In this document: positions 44,600-52,473 of the stretch, in pieces
Layout: each line of letters begins with the position of its first letter
Numbering within the stretch: position 1 is the first letter of the stretch
NCBI GenBank assembly: GCA_016932415.1
Contig: JAFGCX010000010.1
Coordinates: 186,001-250,000, forward strand
Reading direction: 5' to 3'
Length of the DNA: 64,000 nucleotides
Source: Candidatus Krumholzibacteriota bacterium
Lineage (GTDB): Bacteria; Krumholzibacteriota; Krumholzibacteriia; Krumholzibacteriales; Krumholzibacteriaceae
Program-made: the position numbers and the translations under genes
Notes under the pieces: model-generated
Told to the model about the DNA's origin: nothing
What the model saw: only the letters and a program-made list of their open reading frames with translations
Databases searched by the model: none

Positions 44600-44638
44600 T
44601 AGCGGATCGGGGATCAGGCGATCTGAAGGGAGAAATCT

Positions 44639-45391
44639 ATGTATATGGACCTCAGCGGGATGACGGTACTCGTAACAGGAGGCAGCGGTGGGATAGGAGA
44701 AGAAATATCCGGAATGCTTGTGGATTGCGGCGCCAGGGTAGCACTGCATTATAACAGCAGCAGGAAACGGGCGGAAGAATTGATAGAAAAATTCGACAAC
44801 GGGTCGATGGCGTTCCAGGCGGACCTTTCGATAAGAGGTAATGCCGAAGGGTTGTTCGGGGATGTCGTAAAAAAGATGGGAAAAGTCGAGGTCCTGGTCA
44901 ATAATGCCGGTGTCATAGAGAACGCGCCGGTCTCTCTTGATACTGGAGAGTGGATCGACATATGGGAACGTACCATGGCCACGAATCTTACTTCAGCGGG
45001 AGCCTTATGTCACTGTGCTATTAACCATTTTATGAAAGGTTCAGGAGGGCGGATAATCAATATCGCTTCGAGAGCGGCTTTCCGCGGCGAAAAAGAGGAT
45101 TTTCTCGCCTATGCGGCTTCAAAAGGCGGGATGGTGTCGCTGAGCAGGTCTATAGCGAGGTCTTTTGGAATGCACAATATCAAATCTTTCGTCATCGCCC
45201 CGGGGTATGTCTGGACGCCGATGACCGAAAGAATCGCCGATAAACAGGAGATAATCGATAACGAACTCGCTCTGGGCGAAATGACCGAGCCCAAAGATAT
45301 CGCCCCTCTGGTAGCATTTATCTCGGCAGGCTTACTCGATCATGGTACAGGTTCGACTATCGATATAAATGCGGGCAGCTATATCAGGTGA
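44639..45391 (+). CDS. Short-chain dehydrogenase/reductase (FabG-like)
   Basis: 250 residues. Rossmann cofactor motif VLVTGGSGGIGEEIS near residue 10, VNNAGV (catalytic Asn region), IINIASRAAF with the catalytic Ser, YAASKGG with Tyr and Lys, and the end ISAGLLDHGTGSTIDINAG. NAD(P)-dependent ketone/alcohol oxidoreductase of the classical SDR type; resembles 3-oxoacyl-ACP reductase, but the substrate is unproven. Likely co-transcribed with the CMD gene. Confidence 0.9.
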   Translation: MYMDLSGMTVLVTGGSGGIGEEISGMLVDCGARVALHYNSSRKRAEELIEKFDNGSMAFQADLSIRGNAEGLFGDVVKKMGKVEVLVNNAGVIENAPVSLDTGEWIDIWERTMATNLTSAGALCHCAINHFMKGSGGRIINIASRAAFRGEKEDFLAYAASKGGMVSLSRSIARSFGMHNIKSFVIAPGYVWTPMTERIADKQEIIDNELALGEMTEPKDIAPLVAFISAGLLDHGTGSTIDINAGSYIR

Positions 45392-45483
45392 AAGTGGTCT
45401 GTGCGGAGGAGTTCCTTGATTATTCAACAGGATCCGTCTAAGGATGGTATTCGCCGGCAGGTCCAGCGAGAGAGGAGAATATC

Positions 45484-46173
45484 TTGAGCGAGCAGGAATA
45501 TTTTGAAGCTAAAAAAGCAGACGCTATCCTCAGGCCGACTGTCGATTCGGCTTTTTCTAACGGGTGGAACCAGACCTGGAAAAATTTTCTCGAACTTCTT
45601 CTCGTCGTCGTGATCGTCATCGCCGTGACCGGGCCGCCGATCGCGATTTTCACATCTGCCGGCAGAGGCTTTCATCCATACTGGAATCCGGTCGCGGGGT
45701 TTTACGTCTATCTTTACTCATTCCTCGTGATCGCTCCACTTAAGTACGGGGCATTTTTCGTATATCTGCAGGCGGCGAGAAGGGAAAAGTGCGACGTAGG
45801 AAGGCTTTCAGAAGGGTTCAAGAATTATCTCAATGCCATCCTGTCCCATCTGCTCGTTCAGTTCATGATCGGCGTCGGGTTAATGTTCCTGGTGATACCG
45901 GGCATATTTCTGGCGTGTAAACTGGCTTTTGTACCTTTTCTCGTAGTAGACAGGAAACTTGACGCTATCGAGGCGATCAGGCAGAGCTGGAATCTTACGA
46001 ACGGTCACGGGATGGATATCTTCGTCATTTATCTCCTTTCGATCCCGATCGTGATAGCGGGGCTGCTCTGCCTTGGTGTTGGGATCATTCCCGCCGTGAT
46101 CTGGACGAGGGTGACGCTGGCATCGATCTACGAGGCTGTGCTGGTCAGGGAACGGGTCTCCGAGACGGCCTGA
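45484..46173 (+). CDS. Multi-pass membrane protein, first of a paralogous pair
   Basis: 229 residues, TTG start at 45484 (AGGAG upstream). Five or six hydrophobic helices. Contains FLVIPGIFLACKLAFVPFLV followed by VDRKLDAIEAIRQSWNLTNGH, a signature of DUF975/YciC-like and glycerophosphodiesterase-associated membrane domains. The protein encoded by the next gene repeats the same pattern. Function unknown. Confidence 0.78.
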   Translation: MSEQEYFEAKKADAILRPTVDSAFSNGWNQTWKNFLELLLVVVIVIAVTGPPIAIFTSAGRGFHPYWNPVAGFYVYLYSFLVIAPLKYGAFFVYLQAARREKCDVGRLSEGFKNYLNAILSHLLVQFMIGVGLMFLVIPGIFLACKLAFVPFLVVDRKLDAIEAIRQSWNLTNGHGMDIFVIYLLSIPIVIAGLLCLGVGIIPAVIWTRVTLASIYEAVLVRERVSETA

Positions 46174-46284
46174 AAAGCGCGTCCACAGGCGTAGTATAAG
46201 CGGCTCCTGAACGCTGGAAGCGTAGGTCGGCCATTTTGATCCGGCTGGAACGGGACCGGAATATTTTCCGGGGAAGAGAGAGGT

Positions 46285-46971
46285 ATGGAAGAGGAAAATA
46301 AAGGATCGCAGCCGTTTCCCGTTTCGGTGGATGGCTGGTTCAGCAGCGGGATGAATATATTAAAGACCAGGACCGGTACCCTGCTTTCCGGTATGGCCGT
46401 GATCATATTATATTCGCTTTTCCTGCTCATGCTTGGCCGGATCCCCTCTGGAGAGACGATCGGGATAATCATTCAACTTTCCTTTGGACTGATATTGACG
46501 GCTGGATGGTTGAATTTCTGTTTGAGACTGGTCAGGGGGGAAGAGGATATCCGCACAGCTGACATATTCCGCGTCTTTTCCGATTTTCAGCCTGTCTGGC
46601 TTCTTTCGATCTCACTTTCACTGTTGATCGCTCTCGGGACTTTCCTTTTTGTCATCCCGGGCATATTTGCGATCCTGAGGCTGGGAATGAGTATATTCAT
46701 AGTCGTCGACAAGAAGCTTCCGATGGCAGATTCTTTCCGATTCAGTATCGCGATGACACGCGGACATGAGGGCAAGCTTCTGATCTATTATGGCATCCTT
46801 CTGGGCCTGTACGGACTGGCAGTCTTCCCGTATCTTATAAATATGCCTTCTCTGGGGCTGTTTACATCCTCGATCTTTAACTTTCTCATAACTCCCGTGC
46901 TCGGGGTGACATACGCCTCAGCCTATGACAGTCTTCTTTATATCTACGAGGAGGAAAGGTCGACGCGATGA
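46285..46971 (+). CDS. Multi-pass membrane protein, second of a paralogous pair
   Basis: 228 residues. Same architecture as the gene upstream: FVIPGIFAILRLGMSIFIV then VDKKLPMADSFRFSIAMTRGH, and similar helices before and after. A local duplication is the simplest explanation. It overlaps the start of the next gene by 4 nt (ATGA), suggesting coupling with the DUF2891 protein. Confidence 0.78.
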   Translation: MEEENKGSQPFPVSVDGWFSSGMNILKTRTGTLLSGMAVIILYSLFLLMLGRIPSGETIGIIIQLSFGLILTAGWLNFCLRLVRGEEDIRTADIFRVFSDFQPVWLLSISLSLLIALGTFLFVIPGIFAILRLGMSIFIVVDKKLPMADSFRFSIAMTRGHEGKLLIYYGILLGLYGLAVFPYLINMPSLGLFTSSIFNFLITPVLGVTYASAYDSLLYIYEEERSTR

Positions 46972-48095
46972 GATCAGCAAGAGAATCGGGATCATTGATC
47001 ATGACGGTATCGGTCATCCTTCTGTTTCTTTCAGCCGCCGCAGATGCGGGGGACCCTCAAATTGACCGCTGCGTCATTGAAAAGAGTCTTTCGTCGGTAA
47101 CGGCAAGCGCCTTTGCTGAAATAGCTCTTGCCTGTATTCAAAGGGAATTTCCAAATAAACCGGGCCATGTAATGAGCAATGCCGCGCAGGTGCTGGGCCC
47201 CGGCGAGCTGCACCCGGCATTCTACGGGTGTTTTGACTGGCACTCTTCCGTTCATGGACACTGGATGCTGGCCAGGATCATCAATCTTTTTCCGGAAATA
47301 GAAGAGGGCGCGAGGATCAGGGAGGCGCTTTCAGACAATCTCTCAGTCGAAAATATAGCTGCTGAAACTGAATATTTTAAAGATATAGAAAGAAAATCGT
47401 TTGAACGTACATACGGCTGGGCGTGGCTTCTCAAGCTGGCAGGAGAACTGGATCGATCAGACGACCAGGTCCTGAAGGGTCTTTCCGTCAACCTGCGGCC
47501 TCTCGCTGACCTGATAGTCGAGAGGTATACAGGGTTTCTTCCCACTCAGACATACCCGATTAGAAGAGGCGTCCATCCGAATACGGCGTTCGGGATCGCC
47601 TTTGCCATTGATTACGCGAGGATGGCAGGCAAAAAGGAATTTGAGGATCTTTTGATCGAACGGAGCAGGAGCTATTTTCTCGGGGATAGAGGATGTCCGG
47701 GCGGTTGGGAACCTGACGGAGACGATTTTTTCTCTCCCTGCCTCATCGAAGCCGATCTCATGAGAAGAGTCCTTGGCAGGGAAGAGTTCAGCGACTGGCT
47801 TGAAAGTTTTCTCCCTGGATTGAGGGACTCCGAGCCGGAGAGTCTTCTCATTCCAGCGATAGTCTCGGACAGAAGCGATCCAAAGATAGTACACCTCGAC
47901 GGCCTCAATCTCAGCAGAGCCTGGTGTATGTGGGCGATAGCTTCGGCGTTGCCCGATGGCGATATCCGGGCGGAGGTACTGGAAAAATCAGCATGCCGTC
48001 ACGCCGAAGCGGCTCTCGCGAATATCGCCAGCGGGAATTACGAAGGAGAACACTGGCTCGCTTCTTTCGCCGTCTACCTTCTTACGCCGGACTGA
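46968..48095 (+). CDS. DUF2891 family exported protein
   Basis: 375 residues with signal peptide (LIMTVSVILLFLSAAADA). Family features: HPAFYGCFDWHSSVHGHWML (Asp, Trp and paired His in a likely active site), RTYGWAWLLKLAGEL, YPIRRGVHPNTAFGIAFA, GGWEPDGDDFFSPCL and LDGLNLSRAWCMW, an alpha/alpha-barrel layout like glycan-active enzymes. Function of DUF2891 is not established. It overlaps the preceding membrane-protein gene by ATGA and is convergent with the saccharopine dehydrogenase-like gene 21 nt away. Confidence 0.85.
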   Translation: MRSARESGSLIMTVSVILLFLSAAADAGDPQIDRCVIEKSLSSVTASAFAEIALACIQREFPNKPGHVMSNAAQVLGPGELHPAFYGCFDWHSSVHGHWMLARIINLFPEIEEGARIREALSDNLSVENIAAETEYFKDIERKSFERTYGWAWLLKLAGELDRSDDQVLKGLSVNLRPLADLIVERYTGFLPTQTYPIRRGVHPNTAFGIAFAIDYARMAGKKEFEDLLIERSRSYFLGDRGCPGGWEPDGDDFFSPCLIEADLMRRVLGREEFSDWLESFLPGLRDSEPESLLIPAIVSDRSDPKIVHLDGLNLSRAWCMWAIASALPDGDIRAEVLEKSACRHAEAALANIASGNYEGEHWLASFAVYLLTPD

Positions 48096-48116
48096 TCGCG
48101 CGCGGAATGGTTTTTG

Positions 48117-49265
48117 TCAACCTTGTTCTTTAGATACTTCTATCCTCTCCCCGTACTCTATTCCCCGTTCTTTCAGCCCCGCGAGAATGTATCTGACGCA
48201 TTCATGCGATCGCCCGATATATTCCGGAGGAGATACTCCCTTGTCCAGGTAGAGTCCCTCGGCGAGCATCCTCAGAACTACGGTGGCCGTGTAGCCGGTC
48301 GCTCTGGCCATCGAATGTATCCCTGTCTCTTCGTCACGCCTGTCGTAGAGATCGTATCTGTATCTTAACGGTTTTCCATCCTTCTTCCCGTCGATGATGA
48401 CCCTCATGACGGTTATGTCGACGTCGTTCTCACCGAGTCTCCAGCTTTGGAAAAGGAGTTCTGAAGTAAGGTCAAGGGGACGGATCCGGGCTCCGGAGAT
48501 CTCGATCTCATCCTTGCTGAAAAATCCTGTCTCGCGAAGAAGAAGCATTTTTTCGACATGGCCGGGATACCTCAAGGTCTTTTCCTTCATGTTTATCCCC
48601 TTGATCGTCGATGCCAGCGTTCTGAGCCCGTCGCTGTTGAACGCTTCAAGAGTACCGATACGGGGAAAATCGATCAATTCGGTCTCCGTCAGGGCTGGCC
48701 TTGAAATATGTCTGCCGTTTTCGACGATCCTTGCCGGCCTGGTATATTCCTCGATGACATCGGCGGGAGAAAAAACGGCTTTATATTCATATGGCCATTC
48801 CCTCTTTTCAGGAAGTCCTCCAACATAGATCACTACGTTTGAAGTCTCATCGAGTATGGAGTCGACGTATCCGGTCAGAATATTGCTCATTCCCGGGGCC
48901 ACCCCGCAATCCATAATGGCAATGACACCCTGTTTCAGGGCCAGATCGGAAAGGAGGAAGGGATCTTCAGGAAAGAAAGCTATATCGACTATATTTCTGC
49001 CCGCTTCGATAACGGCTTTGAATGTACGGAAACCGATCTCTCCCGGGACCGCGCTGACGACAAAATCGAAAGGCGTGGCGAGGTCCTTTACCCTGATTGG
49101 ATCAGAGAGGTCGCTCTCCACCGTCTCTACGGGGACTTCCGATCTGAGCCGCGCGAGGTTACCGGGATCTATATCAGCGGCGGTCACTTCGAATCGGTCG
49201 TCTTTTGCGATATCTGCTGCTATGGGACCTCCCACGAGGCCCGCGCCAAGTACCAGGACTTTCAT
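48117..49265 (-). CDS. Saccharopine dehydrogenase/lysine dehydrogenase-like oxidoreductase
   Basis: 382 residues, ATG 49265 after GGGAGG. N-terminal Rossmann motif VLVLGAGLVGGPIAADIA, DxD-like TAADIDPGN after the second strand, FDFVVSAVPGEIGFRT and IMDCGVAPGMSNIL are the family signatures of saccharopine reductase and of the related L-lysine or carboxynorspermidine dehydrogenases. The C-terminal domain LTSELLFQSWRLG...TVMRVII fits. Exact substrate unresolved. Divergent from the MarR regulator. Confidence 0.88.
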   Translation of the reverse strand: MKVLVLGAGLVGGPIAADIAKDDRFEVTAADIDPGNLARLRSEVPVETVESDLSDPIRVKDLATPFDFVVSAVPGEIGFRTFKAVIEAGRNIVDIAFFPEDPFLLSDLALKQGVIAIMDCGVAPGMSNILTGYVDSILDETSNVVIYVGGLPEKREWPYEYKAVFSPADVIEEYTRPARIVENGRHISRPALTETELIDFPRIGTLEAFNSDGLRTLASTIKGINMKEKTLRYPGHVEKMLLLRETGFFSKDEIEISGARIRPLDLTSELLFQSWRLGENDVDITVMRVIIDGKKDGKPLRYRYDLYDRRDEETGIHSMARATGYTATVVLRMLAEGLYLDKGVSPPEYIGRSHECVRYILAGLKERGIEYGERIEVSKEQG

Positions 49266-49444
49266 TATATCCTCCCGTGGCCGGTTTATTACCGGTCTCT
49301 GTTGTGCCAGGATCCATGCGGGTTATATGTCAGCGGAAAGGCTTTATCTCAGAGGCCGTTGGAACGGTTCAGACAGATCACCAGGGAGTCGCGATATTTG
49401 CAGAATACGTAGTTCATGTCATAAATTAAATCATCCATGATCTT

Positions 49445-49472
49445 AATATACCGATGATCGCGATAAAGTCAA
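49445..49472 (-). promoter_or_regulatory. Possible promoter for the saccharopine dehydrogenase-like gene
   Basis: Minus strand TTGACT (49472-49467), 16-nt spacer, TATATT (49450-49445); 180 bp upstream of the start codon. Confidence 0.5.
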
Positions 49473-49646
49473 TGAAAGAGCTTTCCTGCCTCCGGCATCA
49501 TCCCCGGGAAAGCCGGTCGGGACGGGCTGATTGAGAGGTAATATTCCGATGCGCGCAATCGATACCACGGCCCCGTACTGAAAAAAACGAATCATAAAAA
49601 TACTTGAAAAAGAGGCTGGAATATTGTAACAGTTGTAAATATTTAA

Positions 49647-49669
49647 CAAGTCGAATATTTAATCACTTG
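49647..49669. promoter_or_regulatory. Candidate MarR operator
   Basis: Inverted repeat CAAGT-N13-ACTTG over an AT-rich core, overlapping two direct copies of AATATTTAA that start 16 bp apart. It lies 20 bp upstream of the marR start, a usual place for autoregulation. Confidence 0.35.
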
Positions 49670-49688
49670 GTAAAAAGGTGAGATAAAG

Positions 49689-50147
49689 ATGTCTCCAAAA
49701 GAGGAACAAATCGAAAAGATGGCTGATCTGATCTGTCTTTTACGGCAGAAATGCGCTTTGAAGGATCTCTATTTCGTCAAGCAGGTAGGGATATCTACCG
49801 CTGAATACAACTGCCTTATGCAGTTTTTCAACCTGAAATCCATCGGCATGAAGGAGATAGGTCAGAGGCTTGGCATTACTCCCGGCGGAGTGACCCGGAT
49901 CATCTCCGGCCTGGAGAAACAGGGGATCGTAATCAGGAAGATCTCATCCGAAGACAGAAGGAATATCGATGTCGACCTTACTCAGAAGGGGATGAAGATA
50001 GTCGAGGATATCAGGCAGGTCTCGCTCGATCTGCACTCCGAGATCATGGCGCAGATCAATCCGGAGCATCAGCAGTCGGTATTTTTCGCCATCGAACAAT
50101 TGATCAGCGCGATAGACGTCTGGGTCAAGGGGCATAGGGAGCGATAA
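49689..50147 (+). CDS. MarR-family transcriptional regulator
   Basis: 152 residues. Winged helix-turn-helix of MarR type: STAEYNCLMQFFNLKSIGMKEIGQRLG (helices 2-3), ITPGGVTRIISGLEKQGIVI as recognition helix and wing approach, and the wing KISSEDRRNIDVDLTQKG with the conserved D-R. Such dimers usually repress their own and a neighbouring operon until a small ligand binds. The divergent dehydrogenase and the downstream convergent EamA transporter are possible targets. Confidence 0.92.
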   Translation: MSPKEEQIEKMADLICLLRQKCALKDLYFVKQVGISTAEYNCLMQFFNLKSIGMKEIGQRLGITPGGVTRIISGLEKQGIVIRKISSEDRRNIDVDLTQKGMKIVEDIRQVSLDLHSEIMAQINPEHQQSVFFAIEQLISAIDVWVKGHRER

Positions 50148-50184
50148 GGAGAGGCGTCGACTCTTACCGCCAGAGAGGCCCTTT

Positions 50185-51246
50185 TCAATCGCGCGCCGGT
50201 CTTCCGATTCCCGCCTGCGAGACGAGTATGCCTGACAGCATGAGCGCGCAACCGATCAGACCACGAATCGGTATCGTCTCACCGAGTACGATCCACCCAC
50301 CGATAGCGGCGAATACTGTCTCAAGACTGAGGATTATCGCCGTGTGTGAAGCGGAAGTCCGCCTCTGGGCGATCACCTGGAGGGTATAAGCGATCCCGAC
50401 GGAGAGGAGTCCTCCGTACAGGATGGGGATAGATGCCCGGATCAGTCCGGTCGGTTCGATCGTCTCGATCAGTGCCGCTGCCGTAAAGCTGAGAAACGAG
50501 CAGACAATGAATTGTACAAGGGCTAGAAGAAGCGAGTTGACGCGCCTCGTGGCAGATCCAATCAAAAGAACATGGACTGCCCAGAAAAAAGTACCGGCGA
50601 GCACAAGGAGATCGCCTTTGCCGATATTGAAATTACCCCTGAAGCTCAGCAGATATAGCCCTGTTGCCGCCAGCGCGATCCCTGTCCAGGTCTTCGAACC
50701 GGTCCTTTGTCCGATGAATATCCCAAGGACCGGAACGAGGACTACGTACAGTCCCGTAATAAAACCGGCTTTTCCCGCCGTGGTGCTTACCAGGCCGGTC
50801 TGCTGAAGGGAAGCCCCGCAGAAAAGGACGATACCGGCGGCGATCCCGTTTTTTAATACAGGGGATAGAGCTTTTTCCCGGTCGCCCCTTCTTGAAGATA
50901 TTACGAACGGGATAAGTACGATCGAGCCCAGGGCAAAACGGACGGCGTTGAAAATATAAGGCCCTACATGATCCATCCCGGCTCTCTGGGCGACAAAAGC
51001 AAAACCCCATATGACCGACGCAAGCAGGAGAAGGACCTCAGCTCCGCGCGATTGAGTTTTCGCGATGCTTTTCCCCCTGTTGGGACCGGGTGATTCTTTT
51101 TTATCCCGTACGATACCTTGTTCCTCTTTCCCGCTTACGAATATCGGGGCTTGTCTATTTCGCGAACCTGTAGATAGATTCCTTGATCTTTCCCAGGTAA
51201 TATGAGGATGGTCGCTGCCCGTAGTCCATATACCTGTAACCGTCAA
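50185..51246 (-). CDS. EamA/DMT-family transporter, start uncertain
   Basis: 353 residues if the TTG at 51246 is used. Ten hydrophobic helices as two EamA repeats (LLLLASVIWGFAFVAQRAG, LFCGASLQQTGLVSTTAGKAGFITG, then VLAGTFFWAVHVLLIGSATRR and SASHTAIILSLETVFAAIGGW). Drug/metabolite exporter of the RhaT/YdcZ type; substrate unknown. The frame contains no ATG, GTG or TTG between the stop of the upstream gene (51155) and the first transmembrane helix, so the start must either overlap the GH99-like gene by about 90 nt or be a rare codon (an ATC follows GAGG there). Confidence 0.82.
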   Translation of the reverse strand: MTVTGIWTTGSDHPHITWERSRNLSTGSRNRQAPIFVSGKEEQGIVRDKKESPGPNRGKSIAKTQSRGAEVLLLLASVIWGFAFVAQRAGMDHVGPYIFNAVRFALGSIVLIPFVISSRRGDREKALSPVLKNGIAAGIVLFCGASLQQTGLVSTTAGKAGFITGLYVVLVPVLGIFIGQRTGSKTWTGIALAATGLYLLSFRGNFNIGKGDLLVLAGTFFWAVHVLLIGSATRRVNSLLLALVQFIVCSFLSFTAAALIETIEPTGLIRASIPILYGGLLSVGIAYTLQVIAQRRTSASHTAIILSLETVFAAIGGWIVLGETIPIRGLIGCALMLSGILVSQAGIGRPARD

Positions 51247-52261
51247 TCTCGAATGGTATGGCGAGTTCGATCTGAGTCCCGTTATGCCAGTCATTGAATG
51301 AATCGACGCACATGAAAGACGGAGAGATCCTTATAGCGTTTCCCATTACCTCCGAGAGATATTCACCGTCTCGCCTTTCGACCGTATTCGCGCGGTTCAG
51401 CGGCCGTATCCTTGTATCGTCGTATCCCGGGGCTATGCAGGGGATGAAGATCATATCGTTATCCCATGACCACTGGGCCAGCATCGGCCAGTTGTCCGGA
51501 TCAGACGCGAAAGTCGGACCATTCGATCCACGACGGTTGTAAAAACCGTCAAAATTGCCGTTGAGAAGTAATTCCCCGTCCCCTTCTTCTTCCCACAATC
51601 CTATCACGAGGGCGTCCAATTGACTGTTTCTTATTGTCCGGCTGCCTTCGGGGGAAAGTATCTCGGCCCACTCAGATACCGGTATCAGGGAGGAAGAGGC
51701 TATATAGAACATCGGTATCTCGCCGAACCTGTCAGTCCGGTAGAAAGCTTCATGCTGGCCGTATCGTTGGAGGATATACTCGATCGCCTCTCGCGTAGCC
51801 AGAGCTGTCCTGCCTTTAAAAGGTTCTATATGGAAGCAGGCTTTTATTCCGGATTTTTCCGCCGCTCGAAGTATTCCCTCGACCGCCGCGTCCGAGAAAG
51901 AGTCTTTCCCCCACCATGAAATGCAAATCACTCCTGTCTGAGTCGCCGCTATCTGGGCCATATGATAATCTACGATCTCCGGATCGTTTGAACTGTAGCA
52001 CCCGTAAGCAGGGTAGAAGGAAGAAGCAATATCGTCACCGCCCCTGTACGATACCTCTTTGCCGGTAGGAAGATACCGGGGCGAATCCCATCCGTACCAA
52101 TCCGAGTCGATCTCGGGCGTACCGTACCAGCAGTAGTAGAAAATATGGATATCGCGAGACCTTCTAAGCATCGGAGGCTTGTCGACGACAGTATCTTTTC
52201 TGCCTCCGCATGAGGGGAGAATAAGGGTCAACAGGATCATAAAGAATATTATTCTGCGCAT
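51155..52261 (-). CDS. GH99-like (endo-alpha-mannosidase family) lipoprotein
   Basis: 368 residues from ATG 52261, with GGAG 6 nt upstream; further in-frame starts extend to 52333. Signal peptide with lipobox LPSC. The body matches glycoside hydrolase family 99: IFYYCWYGTPEIDSDWYGWD, AATQTGVICISWWGKDSFSD, IKACFHIEPFKGR (the acid-base region HIEPF), and SFNDWHNGTQIELAIP with the conserved Trp-His and Glu. Family enzymes cleave alpha-1,2-mannose-capped glycans by an endo mechanism. A surface or periplasmic role in glycan use is inferred. Its 3' end meets the EamA gene. Confidence 0.85.
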   Translation of the reverse strand: MRRIIFFMILLTLILPSCGGRKDTVVDKPPMLRRSRDIHIFYYCWYGTPEIDSDWYGWDSPRYLPTGKEVSYRGGDDIASSFYPAYGCYSSNDPEIVDYHMAQIAATQTGVICISWWGKDSFSDAAVEGILRAAEKSGIKACFHIEPFKGRTALATREAIEYILQRYGQHEAFYRTDRFGEIPMFYIASSSLIPVSEWAEILSPEGSRTIRNSQLDALVIGLWEEEGDGELLLNGNFDGFYNRRGSNGPTFASDPDNWPMLAQWSWDNDMIFIPCIAPGYDDTRIRPLNRANTVERRDGEYLSEVMGNAIRISPSFMCVDSFNDWHNGTQIELAIPFEIDGYRYMDYGQRPSSYYLGKIKESIYRFAK

Positions 52262-52473
52262 GACATTCTCCATCTTGCCAGTGGTTTGTCTTTCATCGAA
52301 GAAGAGGATAGTCGAGACGCGTATCATTGTCAATCAGGTCATCACGGAAAGAGTGGCGCAAAAGTAAAAATATCATACCGGTTCTTGACATATCTGTTTT
52401 TTCCCGTCATCGTGTACGCAGCAGTACCGACAAGTGAGATTCCGGTACTGACCGGTCCGGGAAGCGTCCGCTG

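Larger units (their letters stand above)
49266..49688. other. Divergent control region between dehydrogenase and MarR genes
   Basis: 423 bp without a supported gene. It contains a good minus-strand promoter (49445-49472) and a candidate MarR operator next to the marR start (49647-49669). Confidence 0.5.
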
